The notes under the pieces: model-generated
The model's input: only the letters and a program-made list of their open reading frames with translations
Databases searched by the model: none
What the model was told of the DNA's origin: nothing
Made by a program: the position numbers and the translations under genes
Assembly: GCA_032622095.1 (NCBI GenBank)
Contig: CP136066.1
Span: forward strand, 114,229,319 to 114,293,318
DNA length: 64,000 nt
Origin: Siphonodentalium dalli
Taxonomy: Eukaryota; Mollusca; Scaphopoda; Gadilida; Siphonodentaliidae
Direction of reading: 5' to 3'
Shown: positions 1 through 13,200 of the stretch, piece after piece
How positions within the stretch are numbered: the stretch's first letter is position 1
How the letters are laid out: each line of letters opens with the position of its first letter

Positions 1-172
1 ATTATGATAATTTCCTCAAGAATATACTAATAGTATAGCATATTGACGATATGAATGCAATATTATTCACAAAACACGTTTTGTGTCCGAGCAAATACAG
101 GTCGACTGTTGTTTAGTTTCTCACAAAAAGCACAGTAGATTGTTTATAAGATGAATCACTATATTGCGCCAT

Positions 173-357
173 TTCCTTATTTAGATTCGCGCACTTTACG
201 TCGGTTGTAAAACTCCTAATATGGTGCGCTTTCAACTTACAATACAATTCATTGAAATATTCCTTATTTAGATTCATGTGCTTTACGTTGGTTTTAAAAC
301 TCCTAATATGGTGCGCTTACAACTCACAATACGATTCTTCGCAATATTCCTTATTTG
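173..357. repeat. 87 bp tandem repeat, two copies plus start of a third
   Basis: TTCCTTATTT recurs at 173, 260 and 347, with the following 80 bases (including CTCCTAATATGGTGCGCTT) well conserved. Lies in a KPTN intron or 3' of KPTN. Confidence 0.85.
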
Positions 358-408
358 GTATGTATTACCATATATAGGCTAGGAGAAAATACTAACTGGA
401 TTGAAAAA

Positions 409-545
409 TATAAACAATTGTACTGTAACTTTTTTTATGTTTGTTTACATAACCATGGGTACAAACATGACAATAACATGCCATCTACGCGATATTTATG
501 ATTTGTATAAGAATATCTGTCTATTATATAATACTAGCAGATTAG
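409..545 (+). repeat. Dispersed repeat, copy 1
   Basis: Nearly identical to 3721-3856 for about 135 bp, with a diverged relative around 33880-34000. No coding content. Confidence 0.85.
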
Positions 546-559
546 CCCGCCACTGGCGG

Positions 560-937
560 GATTAGTCCCATGGCTTTGGTTGATCCATTAATATTTTTTT
601 TTCAAGGTAACCCCGTACAGGCACGCCAACAGCATGCTATCATAATTTGCGGGTACCCGTTTCAAGGTTATGTTGGGTGGACAAAATAACCCGACAAAAA
701 TATTCCCCGTCCCGAGTTGACCATACATACCAAATTTCACGTCGATGTCACCGCTGACGACCGAGATATCGCCCAAGGTCATTTGTGGGTTACCCGGTAC
801 CCGTTTCAAGGTCATGCAATGTCACCTCAGGCGGACAAACTGACCCGACTAAAATCTCTTGGAAGCCCTAAGTAGGAAATTTCGTCTCGATATCCCCAGT
901 TTCCGAGACGGTCGATTGAGCCGTATTTAAATGCTCT
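560..937. repeat. Two-unit ~144 bp direct repeat
   Basis: CGGGTACCCGTTTCAAGGT-like sequence occurs near 651 and 795 with similar following sequence. Open frames here are by-products of the repeat. Confidence 0.55.
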
Positions 938-1070
938 TTAACCCTTTCAGTGCCAAGTCCGATTTTTGTATCAACCCATATTTCCTTGATCAATTTTCAA
1001 ATTTATTGATTATAATAATGTGATACATTGATGGAAAGAGCTCTTTCGGACTTGGCACTGAAAGGGTTAA
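938..1070. mobile_element. Short hairpin MITE with TTAA ends
   Basis: Arms TTAACCCTTTCAGTGCCAAG and its complement end at 1070, flanking ~75 bp. The TTAA at each end fits a TTAA-targeting transposase. Confidence 0.8.
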
Positions 1071-2379
1071 CAACGACACCGCAGATACGAATGCTCCTTA
1101 ATCATTAACCCATCAACTCGGTGAAGGAGTGCTTGGACGTTCTCAGAAGCGGTGCGATGGCACTTCTCGTGGCTTTTTACCCCTTAGATAGCAAGTTTGG
1201 GCTCAATCGGTCGAGCCGTTTTCGAGTCGATAAAGGATATATATACACATATATGGAAGTCTCAAAATATATAGTAGATTATTTCTGTTTATGGCGATTT
1301 TAGTGGATGTGACTATTTTAAAACTTATATCCACCGGGAAAGCCGCCCGTATCTTTAAACCGAAAATATTTGAATTGTGTCTGTCGTATATACATGAAAC
1401 TATAATTATTTGATATACGTTGCGATAAATTCACTTAAATTAACATGTTTTTTAATATCTGCAAATATCTCGATCCTACTAGTATACCAGTGGGCATGCA
1501 ACCATAGGCACCGTTAAAGTATGTGGTTCCATTTAAATAGATTGTATTGGATGCCATGCATAGAGAATATTGATACAATGTACATGTATCAGTCCCTATA
1601 AACTGTTTATTTGTCATTACGCTGCTCTGCACATGCACAAGCAAATCAACTAGACATGTGAATGACCTTCCCACATGTGTCAGGTCACTGATGAATATAT
1701 ACCATGGTAATTTAAACCGAATATATTTGTCTAATTTATGTCTGTACTACAAACATGTGAAACATGCATCTATACGTGATATATTATATAGCGCTACGGT
1801 TTGCTTAAATTAATTTATGTTTTTGGAAATTATATGCCATGTGCAGGTATTCCGACCATAATCTAGTGGTCATGCAATCATATACATGGCCACCGCTGAA
1901 GTATCTGGGGCCCATTTAAATAGATATCAATGGCTCTGTCACTGGATACACTAACTATAAATTTGCTATCACTTCATGTTGTCGCTGCACCAAAATATTG
2001 GTGTTACAGGATATAGACACCGTTTGTTTGAACAAAAATATCAGTGTCACAGCTGCAAAGGGTTAACATGAAACTATTAAAAAACTTCACGCACAGCTTT
2101 CTCTTCATTTTAATCGTCAAATTATGTAGTGCCATAAACGTTTCAAAGCAACAACAGCTCTAGGTTTTCTTCCCATGGTCTACAATTGTAAATTTTACGA
2201 GACCACTGACTAAAAACAATTGAACCGGCACAAACGAAGCGATCTAAAATTTATCGAAAAAATATAAGAAACGAGAGGCCGATCACGGTCGGCAGATGTT
2301 TAACCCATACTTTGGTGATAGCGATCAGCTATTTTCAAAAATCCTTACACCAACCTTTTCAACAATTCACACCTTACTA
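1071..2379. other. No gene seen
   Basis: AT-rich. 1275-1360 resembles 34005-34075 (TTTATGGCGRTTTT, GCCGCCCGTATCTTTAA), a dispersed repeat. Nothing else recognised. Confidence 0.5.
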
Positions 2380-2856
2380 TTAAAGGTACTCAATCCGTAA
2401 AGAGGGTCCCCATCTCAACAGATTCCAACAACAACAATCCGATCAGAGGGTCCCATATTACTATTTCTTTGGCTTTGGGGGTAAAAAATATTTGATTCGA
2501 GTCGAGGAACCCATCAAACAAAGCTCAGAGTTATTAGATATTGATTTTTGAAATTTGTTATGTTCTCGAGATGAGTACTAATAACTGCCGTAATCCGCTC
2601 TGGATGTGTACTCCAAATCTATTCAAACAGACAAGGATGGATAACTCTAAAATCAAGTGGTAATTTTAACGCAATTTTGACTGAGTACTGGGCCAGATAG
2701 TATTCCCGATAATGAAAAATAATAGATTTCTAAAATCGATATCTAACAAATCTGAGCTTTGATGGGTGACTTCCTCGACTCGAATCAAATATTTTTGACC
2801 CCCGAAGCCATTGAAATAGTAATTGAGAGGAGTTTTATCGGATTGAGTACCTTTAA
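2380..2856. mobile_element. TTAA element family B, copy 1
   Basis: Terminal inverted repeats TTAAAGGTACTCAATCC and complement. Shares inner sequence (CAACAACAACA, GAGCTTTGATGGGTG) with copies at 2853, 30833 and 31875. No transposase frame: non-autonomous. Confidence 0.75.
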
Positions 2857-3296
2857 AGGTACTCAATCCAATTAAGCACCCCTCAGTTACTATTTATTTG
2901 GCTTCAGGTGGTAAAAAATATTTGATTTGAATTGAGGAACCCATTCATCAAAGCTCAGAGTGAGCAGATATCGATTTTTAAAATCTATTATTTTTCACCA
3001 CCTGGAATATTTAGTGGCCCAGTAAAAGTCTATGAGAAGACCAAATAGCAGATGAAGATGGATAACTCTAAAATCAAGTGGCCTTTTTGTGTCTGATATT
3101 TGACAAACCGGCAAAATTTCATGGTACAAAATGTTGATAAATAACAGGTTTTGGGCAATTTTATACTATAGTGGACTGTGGATAGCATTATTTTTGAGCA
3201 ATTAGTCGATTCTGATAACTGAAGCAACATTTCAAAATAATTGTTGTTGTTGGAATCTGATAATATGGGGACCAGTGAATCGGATTGAGAACCTTT
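2853..3296. mobile_element. TTAA element family B, copy 2, abutting copy 1
   Basis: Begins at the shared TTTAAA of copy 1 and runs to the inverted terminus GGATTGAGAACCTTTTAG. The internal 111-codon open frame is repeat sequence also seen near 30900, not a gene. Confidence 0.75.
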
Positions 3297-3571
3297 TAGT
3301 TCAAAAGTGGCATAAGACTTATTGGGCACCTTCCATATGAACATGGATATGGCATTCGATTTCAACCTATTAGGTCACTCTAAAATAGATATGGTTTATA
3401 GAGTGATAAAGCTAATTAAGCTCAGTCCATAGTCAGGCAGAAGCACCATACATAACAGTTAAAGATAAAATAGTTATAATTTTGGTAAAATAAGATTGAT
3501 AATGATTGGATATAACATATTTTAATGCATAATTATGAGATAACTAGAGGTGAGATATGAGAATGGTCAGA

Positions 3572-3917
3572 TTGAAGATATTAGAATCATTACGTTGGAT
3601 AGCATACTGTATGTCTATGGAATGGGTGGATTATTGATTGCGCCAATAATTTCATCTATGCATTCCACACCGCAACAGAACATTTTCATTGGACGATACG
3701 GTAGTTCCCAGTGTTTGTCTATAAACAATCGTACTGTAACTTTTTTTATGTTTGTTTACATAACCAAGGGTACAAACATGACAATAACATGCCATCTACG
3801 CGATATTTATGATTTGTATAAGAATATCTGTCTATTATATAATACTAGCAGATTATTGAAGATATTAGAGTCATTACGTTGGATAGCATACTGTATGTCT
3901 ATGGAATGGGTGGGTTA
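3572..3917 (+). repeat. Duplicated 60 bp sequence flanking dispersed repeat copy 2
   Basis: GAAGATATTAGARTCATTACG and the next 40 bases occur at 3575-3632 and 3857-3915. Between them lies 3721-3856, the second copy of the repeat at 409-545. An unequal tandem duplication is the simplest reading. Confidence 0.75.
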
Positions 3918-4044
3918 ATTTCTTCTAAGCTGATCATTGGAAAGATACAATTCTATAAACAGCAGAAATATAATTAAAATTAGGGTTAATATTTTCAAAA
4001 TAATTCAATCGATACCAAAATCTATAGTGAAGAATGTGTCATGA

Positions 4045-4684
4045 TTAAAGGGGTACTGTACGCCAATTTCAATAAATTCTTGGTAACAATTGTGATCTAA
4101 TATCAATATTATATTTTAAACTAACGTATTTGAGTCGACGATGTCTACTGAAAACATTCCGGTTAACAGGCTATCATAAAAGTCAAATTGAATTATTTAA
4201 TATAAATGAATTTTTGGCTGGAGTCATAAAATGGCGAATTATGCCATTACGAGTTACCGTTCTTGAAATCTCACATGTTGGGTGTCTTTTATCGACGGCC
4301 GTTTACGACGAACATTATTGAGTTGCGAACAAAACATGTTACATGCAAAAGAAGTCCCGCTATAACCAATTTGGAGAAAAAAGAGAAGAAACAAGATTCA
4401 TAAAGCGTCAAGTATTTTTATAGGGGGTGAGATTGTTCGATGAAAGAGATTGCAGGCATCAATTGAACTTCCGGTTCATCCTGCAACCTGCGTCTTCTCT
4501 GGTGAAGGTAAAAAACATGGCGCATAGTTTGAAATCGTAATATTTTTATTTCCAAGATCAATATTTTCGTCGCTAAATTAGGTTTATATGAAACTCATAT
4601 AACACGAACACAATCTAACTTAAAAGTTATGTCAATGGGAGTAAATAAAAAAAATGCCTATCTCTGTGTACAGTACCCCTTTAA
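4045..4684. mobile_element. 640 bp TTAA-flanked inverted-repeat element
   Basis: TTAAAGGGGTACTGTAC at the left and its complement GTACAGTACCCCTTTAA at the right. No transposase is visible inside. Confidence 0.75.
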
Positions 4685-4729
4685 GCTGGATGTGAACTGA
4701 GCAACACAAAATCTATATATCTATATTTG

Positions 4730-6190
4730 CGAACGTCTGTCTGTCTGTGTTCTATAGAAACTCACAGGGGACCATATAGATGGCACCAAAGGGGTCTACT
4801 AGGGGTAACTTTTTACGCGAAAGATAATGGTGCGGGTTAGGATTTTCTAATGTGACGCTGTTGTTGTCAGGGGCAGAAAAGGGGGAGGGGCAGAACAATT
4901 TTTTGTCGCCGATTGCCACGAAACTTATATATAATCATCCCCATAATATAAGGAATCTGATGGTATGGTTTAAATATGTCAAAAGTCGTGCCGTTCGAGT
5001 CAGGGATGTCTGAAAGGGGAGAGGGGCACCAACATTGATAAACTAAGTTTAGCGCCGAGTGACCATCTAGATGGCACCAAACGGGTCTACTAGGGGTAAC
5101 TTTTTGCAAGAAAGATAATGGTGTGGCTTAGAATTTTCTAAAGTGACACCGTTGTCAGGGGCAGAAAAGGGGAGGGGCAGAAAAAATGTTTGCCACCGAT
5201 TGCCTCGAAACTTTTATATACTCATTGCCATGATATGAGGAATCTAATGGTGTTGTTTAAATATGTCAAACGTGGCGCCATTCGCATCAGGGATGCATGG
5301 AAGGGGAAAAGGGGCACCAAAATTGATAAAACTAATTTTAGCGCCGATTTCCACCAAATTGATATATATTCTTCTCCATTATAAAAGGAATCTAATTGTG
5401 CGATTTAAAGACTCCAAATTGCTGTCGTTCGGATGAAAGATTGTGGAAAGGGCACTCAATTTGAATGGGTTTAGTCGCCGATTGCCACCACATTTATACC
5501 CATCATCCCCATGGTATGAGGAGTCTAATGGATGGCTTAAATCTGTCAAAAGTGGCGTCATTCGAGTCAGTGTTGAACTGAAAGGCAGAGGGGCACCAAA
5601 ATTGATACGCAATAATTTTAGCGCCAAATTTCCACCAAAGTGATACGCATTCTTATCCATAATACGAGGAGTCTGATCGTGTGATTTAAAGACGCCATGT
5701 TGGTGATGTTGGTGTGAGAGATGGGGGTTAGTGAGCACTAAATTTGATCAACATTGGTTTAGTCGCCGATTAGTACCAAACTTATCAATAATCATCTCAA
5801 TGCTATCAGGTGTCTATGTGTGCGGTTTAAGGATGTCACAAGTGGGGCCATTCGAGTCAGGATGCATAGAGGGTGAGAGGAACACAAAAAAGATGAACAA
5901 TATGTTTAGCGCCAATTTCCACCAGATTGATATATATTCTCCGTGATACGAGAAATCTAATCGTTTGGTTTAGATACGCCAAATTGGTGCCGTTTTTGAT
6001 GAGATATATGGGGGCCCTAAATTGTATACAAATTTGTATACTCTCCAATTTTATACAAAAACTTATACAAAATCATCCACACGGTATGAGGAGTCTAATG
6101 GGGAGGCTTAAAGCTGTCAAAAGAGCCGTCATTCGAGTCAGGGGTGCACTGAAAGGGAGAGGGGCACCAACATTGATAAAAATAAAAGGC
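4730..6190. repeat. ~140-150 bp degenerate tandem array headed by a GTCT microsatellite
   Basis: About nine units from 4860 on, each with a G-rich segment (GAGGGGCACCAA), GCGCCGA, then CATxATxxGAGGAATCTAATG. A short (GTCT)n run at 4736-4750 precedes it. The plan (microsatellite plus ~160 bp core repeats) resembles bivalve pearl elements. All overlapping open frames here are repeat artefacts. Confidence 0.75.
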
Positions 6191-6620
6191 CGGCCGACCA
6201 CAGTGTCCCCCGACAACGTGGCAAGTCGATGCCGCTTTGTTAAAGAAATTAAAAAAAAAGTTGAAATGTTCTAAGTCAAAAGGGTTAATAATTCCGTAAA
6301 AAAATAATTTTTCCGTCATCTATATACATGTTGCACATCTCCAATATGTGGGTAACAATACTCTGAAGTTTCAAATATCTACGATCAAAACTGTAGGAGG
6401 AGTTGATTACACCATGAAGGTACCCTCATACAGAAAATTATAAAAAATGTTTTTCAAAGTCGAAAGGCCCATAACTCTGGGAAAAATCAACTCAAATACA
6501 AAATTGGTTCCGATCGGATATAAAATAGTTGAGTTACCGCACCATGCGTAAAGTGTCTATGGACAGACAGACGGACGAACGACGAGTGGTCAATCCAGAC
6601 GTTGACACTATGTATACCAT
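6191..6620. repeat. Dispersed repeat tail with GACAGACGGACG microsatellite
   Basis: Contains ATAACTCTGGGAAAAATCAA, a phrase seen in several repeats in this window, and a degenerate GACG microsatellite near 6565. No gene. Confidence 0.5.
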
Positions 6621-7114
6621 ATTATGGTATGGGGACGGGTACACATAACAAAATAGTTATTTTCAGTGCTATATTGACATTGATAGGTTTTGAGTTTATG
6701 TGTACATAATTTTGGGGTTCGAACGAGCCATGTCCATTTGAGTATATGAGTCATAACCGAAAAGATTGAAGGTAAATTTAATATAATAATCATCGCGTTA
6801 TAGAATTTGACTTCAAACTTTTCGTTTAAAACTGAATAAATTTAAAGGAAACAAGAGTTATTTCTTTAACAACCATTGAATAGGGGTCATATTATACTAT
6901 TGGCCATCCTGACATCCTAGTAGTTTAAACAAATAGTTTTTAACAATTAATCAAATGACTGTGGGCGTTTGTAGTGAAATGGTTGGCAATGGATTTTAGC
7001 AATCATAACATTGGTTCAGCAGGTTGTTTAAGCTTGTTCCTCTGATCTCTGGGTTATCAAATTCACAAATTCAGAGGCATGTTTTTCTCAGATGTTTTAT
7101 AATATAAGCCATAC
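6621..7114. other. KPTN intron, nothing recognised
   Basis: No conserved coding block, repeat unit or hairpin. The last KPTN exon was searched for here without success. Confidence 0.5.
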
Positions 7115-7250
7115 CTGGCCATATGTGCCCAACAGGATCTCTTTCTGGCCATCAAAGTCTATATCGACCACACAGCTAGACAATATGACATCATAGCGGT
7201 CGCTATCTGGGAGCAGCACCATGTTCTTAAATTCATCTTCCAGGATGTTC
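7115..7250 (-). CDS. KPTN: KPTN FG-GAP-like exon (last exon in window)
   Basis: 136 bp, acceptor TTTAG, donor GTATGG. It encodes NILEDEFKNMVLLPDSDRYD followed by VVDIDFDGQKEILLGTYGQ, aligning with kaptin LEDQLLLPGSDQFD and VTDVDLDGRPEVLVATYGQ. The D-x-D-x-DG loop is typical of FG-GAP-like propeller blades. The exon enters in phase 2, so it does not join exon 8 directly and one exon is missing from the model. Confidence 0.93.
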
Positions 7251-10200
7251 CTAAAGAAGAAAGAGAAGCTGAGTTCAAATTCATATGCGTATATTCAGCT
7301 GCTCGTACAATAGAGACCCATTAACCATTTCTATACTAAATGGATTCTCCCATTCAGTTATAACAGTAGACATTGGAATGATCTATTATTCATTTGGATG
7401 GATGTTGATGTGATAAAAGCAGATGACAGATAAATAAAATTACAGAAGGAGCGCGTTTTATTGAGACAAATGTTTAGATAGTATGGTCATTTGTTGAACT
7501 AATTATCTGAACATTTCCTACAGGATAACTACTCTTTTAATCATGTTTAGTATAGAAAGGGTTAAGCAATAGCAGCACTTTCAAAACAACAACCTTTGCC
7601 CACCTAATCAGGTTGCCAGGGTAATATTGACAATCTGATCAGCCAAAATTTGAAAAAATATTCATGGTATGTTGAATATTGATAGGTTGCAAATGGCATC
7701 CCTGATCAGGAACTCAAACATGGAATTTGTTGAACACAGTCAAATCCCCAGATGTTCTTGCTGTGAGACAACTACATGATCTGTATTTGAGACAGAAGAT
7801 ATAGATACACATTTCTATCCACCAGATAGACTGAACTCTCGACTCTTAATGCTGTAGAATCTCTTCCCGGATAACGCTTACAACATGAGCATTTAATAGT
7901 ATTCTCCAAAGAACACAAAATAAACATCTGGTGTGGCACATTCTTGACTTAATGTATTTTAAGGCTTTATCGAAAAATAATATTTTTTTACCCAAAATAT
8001 GTATCTCCTATAATAAATATCTTGGACACTGAAACTAATGGTTATATATTTCTTGCTTCCAAGATTTCTAGAAGTCGTTTTAAAAATCGGTACGCAATAC
8101 CTCGAGTACGCGCACTTGTCAAATGCCAATTAATGGCGATTATATATTTGGACCAATCATGCGAGTCCTTTCACTATAACAGCAATTGAAAGACAAGACC
8201 TCAATCATTTTAATTTCTTCCTCCTGTGTGTTTGATGCGTTTGACCAAGTGCGCGGGGCGGGAATGTTGATCCCAACTGGGAGGGCCCTTGCTGTGTTCA
8301 GTGTCCAAGATATTTATTATAGGAGATACATATTTTGGGTAAAAAAATATTATATCTCCGTCAAATATATCTTGGACACTGAAACTAATGGTTATAATTA
8401 GAATTCTTGAAGAGGAGGAGGCCACGATGCAGATAATCCGACTATGTCCATGAAACCCACCTGCTGAAGCAGAAAAGACCTGCATCCTGTACCAAAAAGA
8501 TTTCTTGGTAGACATGTGCCAAAAAATAGATCATTGTGTCCCATATGTAATAGTTCAGATAAACTCAAAAACAACTGAGCCTCCTAAAAGGAAACACCAC
8601 GTACTTCATGTGCCCTACTAGTAATGATCACAGGGTGAAGGTGTCCAGGATAAACATTGATCATAGGCAAGGGGGATAACTCATTCATGTACCTAATAGG
8701 ATAAAGGAACCTACCCCACCCCCCCCCCTCCTTAGAGGATGAAGCAGCACTAGCACGACATCCAGAGGATGTTGACTGGCCCATAATACATGCAAAAGGG
8801 GCACCGAGGGGAAAACACGGTTATGACACCCACCCCCCCCCCCCCCCCCCCGCCAGAAAAGCTGAATCAATACTCAGAATGGATCTCACAAAATGAGGCA
8901 ATGCTCAGTGCGGTATGACAGACCTGACAGTATTTTGAGCCCGACCGAGAGACCCAGGGGAGATATGAGAAACCGTTGGGCCCAGACCAATGGGGGGACC
9001 AGGGATACACCAGGAAAACATGACTGAGTTGAGCACTGGAAATCATGTCCCTGGAAAGAAAAAACATACACATAAGGGAGGGGACCAAGATGGAAAGATT
9101 GCCTGCCTCTGGTACACCAAGTCAAGGAACTGGAAATTGAAGTGTACGGGCAACCAAGGAGAGGAACTCCGCGAATGGAACACTGTCTGATCATACGGCC
9201 AATCTGTGATGCAATGAACCGGCCTGCATGGTTTCAAAATAAATGTGGAACTTAGTTTAATATCGTTCGTCAGGTGGTGATATAGGGAACCCATACCGTA
9301 GGTTAGCAGAAAGTTACAAAAACTGTGATAACCCGCCAACTGGTATGCTCAAGTACCGATGGGCATGCGGCAATAATTGTGAAATGTCGCAAAGGTGAGA
9401 ATCGGTAATCGCTAAATCAGATTAGAATTAGAATCACGCCTGCCAAGTGATGTTAAACACTCGGCCCGAGTGATAACATAGAATTGGAAAATATTCTTGG
9501 TTCAAAGTCGGTGCTGTGACAAATACGATAACAAAATGGACTACATACATGCCGCCTAGACACCAATGAAATGCCAATACGCTATATGATGAAATCCTAT
9601 GGTGGTAGGTGGTCACTGAAAGATACATCCCAAATCTAGAAGTAAAATTGAAAATGAGCGTAGTTCAGACAATAGTGTCTATGGAGCTGAACGGTCGATA
9701 TTCATGATATGTTCGGCTAAGTGAGTAGAGCGCCAATTTCCCCTGTGAGATATAGCACCCGCATACTAACTTATCAGGTTCACACACACAATCAAGTTCA
9801 TATTACGTCTAGGTTTGTCTCATAAAAGCGGCCTAATTGTTGAATAAAAATCTAACAGATTAGAAAGCCCAAAACTATAAAGACAGGTCTCAACAACACC
9901 TGGAATACCCCAACGGGATAAGAACGGAGGTGAGAATGGAGGCGAAAGAAACTTATTCAGGAGCAGTTCCTGAATGCGGCACATAGCCAGAGCAATGCGA
10001 TATGGCAGAAAGCAGACTGACAGAGGAAACCTCAAAGTACAAAGAACGAAGGTAATAGTGTACAAAACAGTCAGTCGAATGAATGCCACTTGTCGGCGAC
10101 TAGGCACAATGAGGTAGCCAAGGCAAGAAAGTGTTCGGAAAAACCGCTATGTGCCGTGACAGCATGAACCTGGATGGACTGAGACAGAACCAGCGGTAGA

Positions 10201-13200
10201 TGCTGCATAACCTCCATCGCTGCTCGTCGCAGCGAAGGTTGTGGAAGCCGCGACAAATAGAGGAGGCATGACCACCAACAGATTCCGAGCCTGCAGCGCA
10301 GGCTGTACCGAGTTGACTGAGGAAAATTCATTGTTGCCCATCTCTGAGAAGGTTGTGGAAGCCGCGACTACAAATAGAGGAGGCATGACCACCAACAGAT
10401 TCCGAGCCGGCAGCGCAGGCTGTATCGAGTGGACAGAGGAAAATTCATTGTTTCCTGTCTCTGCGAAGGTTGTGGAAGCCGTGACTACAAATAGAGGAGG
10501 CATGACCACCAACAGACTCCGAGCCTGCAGCGCAGACTGTACCGAGTTGGGAGAAGGAAAATCCATTGTTGACCGTCTCTGTGAAGGTTGTGGAAGCCGC
10601 GACTACAAATAGAGGAGGCATGACCACTAACAGACCCTGAGCCTGCTGCGCAGCTGTATCGAGTTGGCAGAGGAAAATTGTCACACGTTGGTTTTTGTTC
10701 TTGATATGTGGGCCCCATGCAGTCCTTCGGTTGTGGAAGACAGGCGTACTTCTCTGCGGATGGCTCAGGAGGCCGCGACCAATAAGGAGGAGGCATGTCC
10801 CGCAACCGACTCCAGCGGAGGCTCCATGTGAATGGAGGAAGCAAGAGAATGGCGCTGTTTGTGCTTCCTTTTTCTGTGCTGTTAGTATCGTGCTGGTAAT
10901 GCATGCAAAATTGTGCGCAATTGTTATCCTAAGACCGAAGGACTGACCCATCCGAAATGACCCTCAGGGAAGGCTCTCTCGGATGGGCATGGCAAACTCG
11001 GACACGCATCAAACGCTGCCAAATCCAGGAGATGTTGCGACAGCACATCCTCATCTCTGAACAGCACCGTCCATCCCGGAGATGGGGGGAAAGGGGCAAG
11101 TATCCCGACCAGGTCACCTGGTTTGATGAGGCAAGAAATTCCGGAGCCTTGGAAAGGAAACTAAGTCTATGTTCTGGCCTAGGAGCCCAAAAGAGGCCAG
11201 AAACTGTACAAAGCAAGGCCACACTGGTGGGGGAAAGAACACAGGTGAATAATAGGGATACATACCCACCCCAAAACGGGGAGGGACGATGCCGGAAAAG
11301 ACGTTGATGAATGGAGGACAGGTCAGAACCTGTGCGGTCAAATCCCCTGGAGTGGAAGCAGTGGCAGTTGACACATTGAACTGCGTAGGCAGGCAATGTG
11401 CCGAGGGCACCGGGGCTTGCCAGCTAAACGGACCACTGATGTGGTAGCTGTAGCAAGTGGCCGGCTGGTGCTGCCCTTCTCTGCGGGGGCTATGGATGCC
11501 GCGACCCTGAGGGAGGAGGCATGTCCACCAACCAACTCCAGCGGAGTCTCCAAGTTAATGGAGGATGCAAGAGAAGGTGCCACGTCAGCAGAGGTGCCAC
11601 GATCATTGAACTTGATAATCGATAGTCAATACTAGATTAGAATCGATGAAGCGTATCTAATAGCAAGGACAGAGGAAGTAGTGCATAATATCCACATGTG
11701 CATAATTTGTATCAGAAACCACCGAGACTGTCCTTCCCATGACAAAAAATATAGTTTTGTTGATTAGAAGGGTGTAATTGTACCGGTAATATAATTGTAT
11801 TTAAAGTTGGGGTTATCACAAATCAAAGGTCATTGTGTGATATACCCAAGTCCACTGACAATTTCACATGCCCATAAATTAACGGAGATGGGAAATGTGC
11901 TAAATATATCTTCACATATTTTAATATTGATGGTGACCAGGTGGACAAGTGCAAAAGGTGAATACCCGTGAATAGAAAATTGCGAGAGCAATCGTTACTG
12001 ACTCGTGGGAAGGAAAGCCGGTAATTAGTAATGAGCACAATGCGTTACCAATATCTTTGCACGATCAACGATCGTTAACCTGTCCGTTGGATATTAAACT
12101 GTAAAACAGGGTATCCAAATATGTCCTGTACTTTTCGACATCCGAAATAAAGAACTCAGAGTAATCGCAGCCGAAAATGGTCATCGAATATCGGCCGTAT
12201 CAACATTTCATCGATTATACGATTAATCGTGGCACCCCTACCTATCGGAGGGAAAAAACATTACGAAGTTTTCATCGTAAAAGCATTGAGCCTTATGTTC
12301 AATGTAGAGAGAAGAAGCAAGCCACACTGTGGCTATTTTATCTAGCATCCGTGAGGAAAATTATTGTAAAATATTGTAATGTAAAATATTGTAAATTATT
12401 ACTTCTAATACATTTGGATAGGATTTTGTCAGGGACCAAACTCCAAACTGGAGCTTAGTGGAGACCACAACACGATATTGCATCCGGTGCAGTGTTAAAA
12501 AATCCCGACGAGAACCCGAATGACTCTAAAGAGCATCGGTTTTTCCTATTGAGTATTGTTTTATGCAAACAAAACGATATTTGTTCGAAGTGATTCTCAT
12601 AAATAAAACAAAATTGAAATATTTGTTAATGAAAATATCCACCCACGGACTACTGTCATTAATAAGACAGTATTGTAGAATAAAAGATTGTTGAACAATT
12701 GTAAAACTAAATTGCGAAAATTGGAAAACACGTGCGTAGTGCACGAAATTAGGCAACTGCGTGTTGTCGTTCGCAATAGCATAGCATAAAGAGAAACGTT
12801 CATGAGAAATGAACAGATAAAAAATGCGACTTATCTTGCGTCTAGAAGAATTTAAAATGAATGAGGTCTTGTCTTTCAATCGCTGTTATAGTGAAAGGAC
12901 TCGCATGATTGGTCCAAATATATAATCGCCATTAATTGGCATTTGACAAGTGCGCGTACTCGAGGTATTGCGTACCGATTTTTAAAACGACTTCTAGAAA
13001 TCTTGCAAGCAAGAAATATATAACCATTAGTTTCAGTGTCCAAGATATATTTGACGGAGATACATAACTAATCTGTCTAATATTCTAAAAATAGAATAAT
13101 ATAAGGTGTTACCTATTATAAATAAAGTTCATTATTCGTAGCAATCAATACGACAGAGCATTCTTAACCTCTTCACTGCTGAATGAAGTTGTGTGCTGTG

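Larger units (their letters stand above)
8001..13066. mobile_element. 5 kb element with ~225 bp terminal inverted repeats and a GC-rich core
   Basis: 8001-8222 (GTATCTCC, CTTGGACACTGAAACTAATG, CGAGTACGCGCACTTGTC ...) is repeated inverted at 12842-13066 with few differences. The interior to about 11640 is visibly richer in G and C than the surroundings and has a minisatellite and C-runs; 11640-12840 is AT-rich. No transposase or other protein similarity was recognised in any frame. Sits in a KPTN intron. Confidence 0.8.

Noticed and set aside
3030-3365. 111-codon open frame as a gene
   Set aside because: It lies inside family B element copy 2, and the same sequence appears as a different frame near 30901.
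5190-6274. Cluster of small overlapping genes on both strands
   Set aside because: All frames follow the ~140 bp tandem repeat; none resembles a protein family.
10147-10951. Protein-coding gene with 39-residue repeats
   Set aside because: Both strands are open because the minisatellite period is divisible by three; no splice sites, flanking domains or codon signal support a gene.
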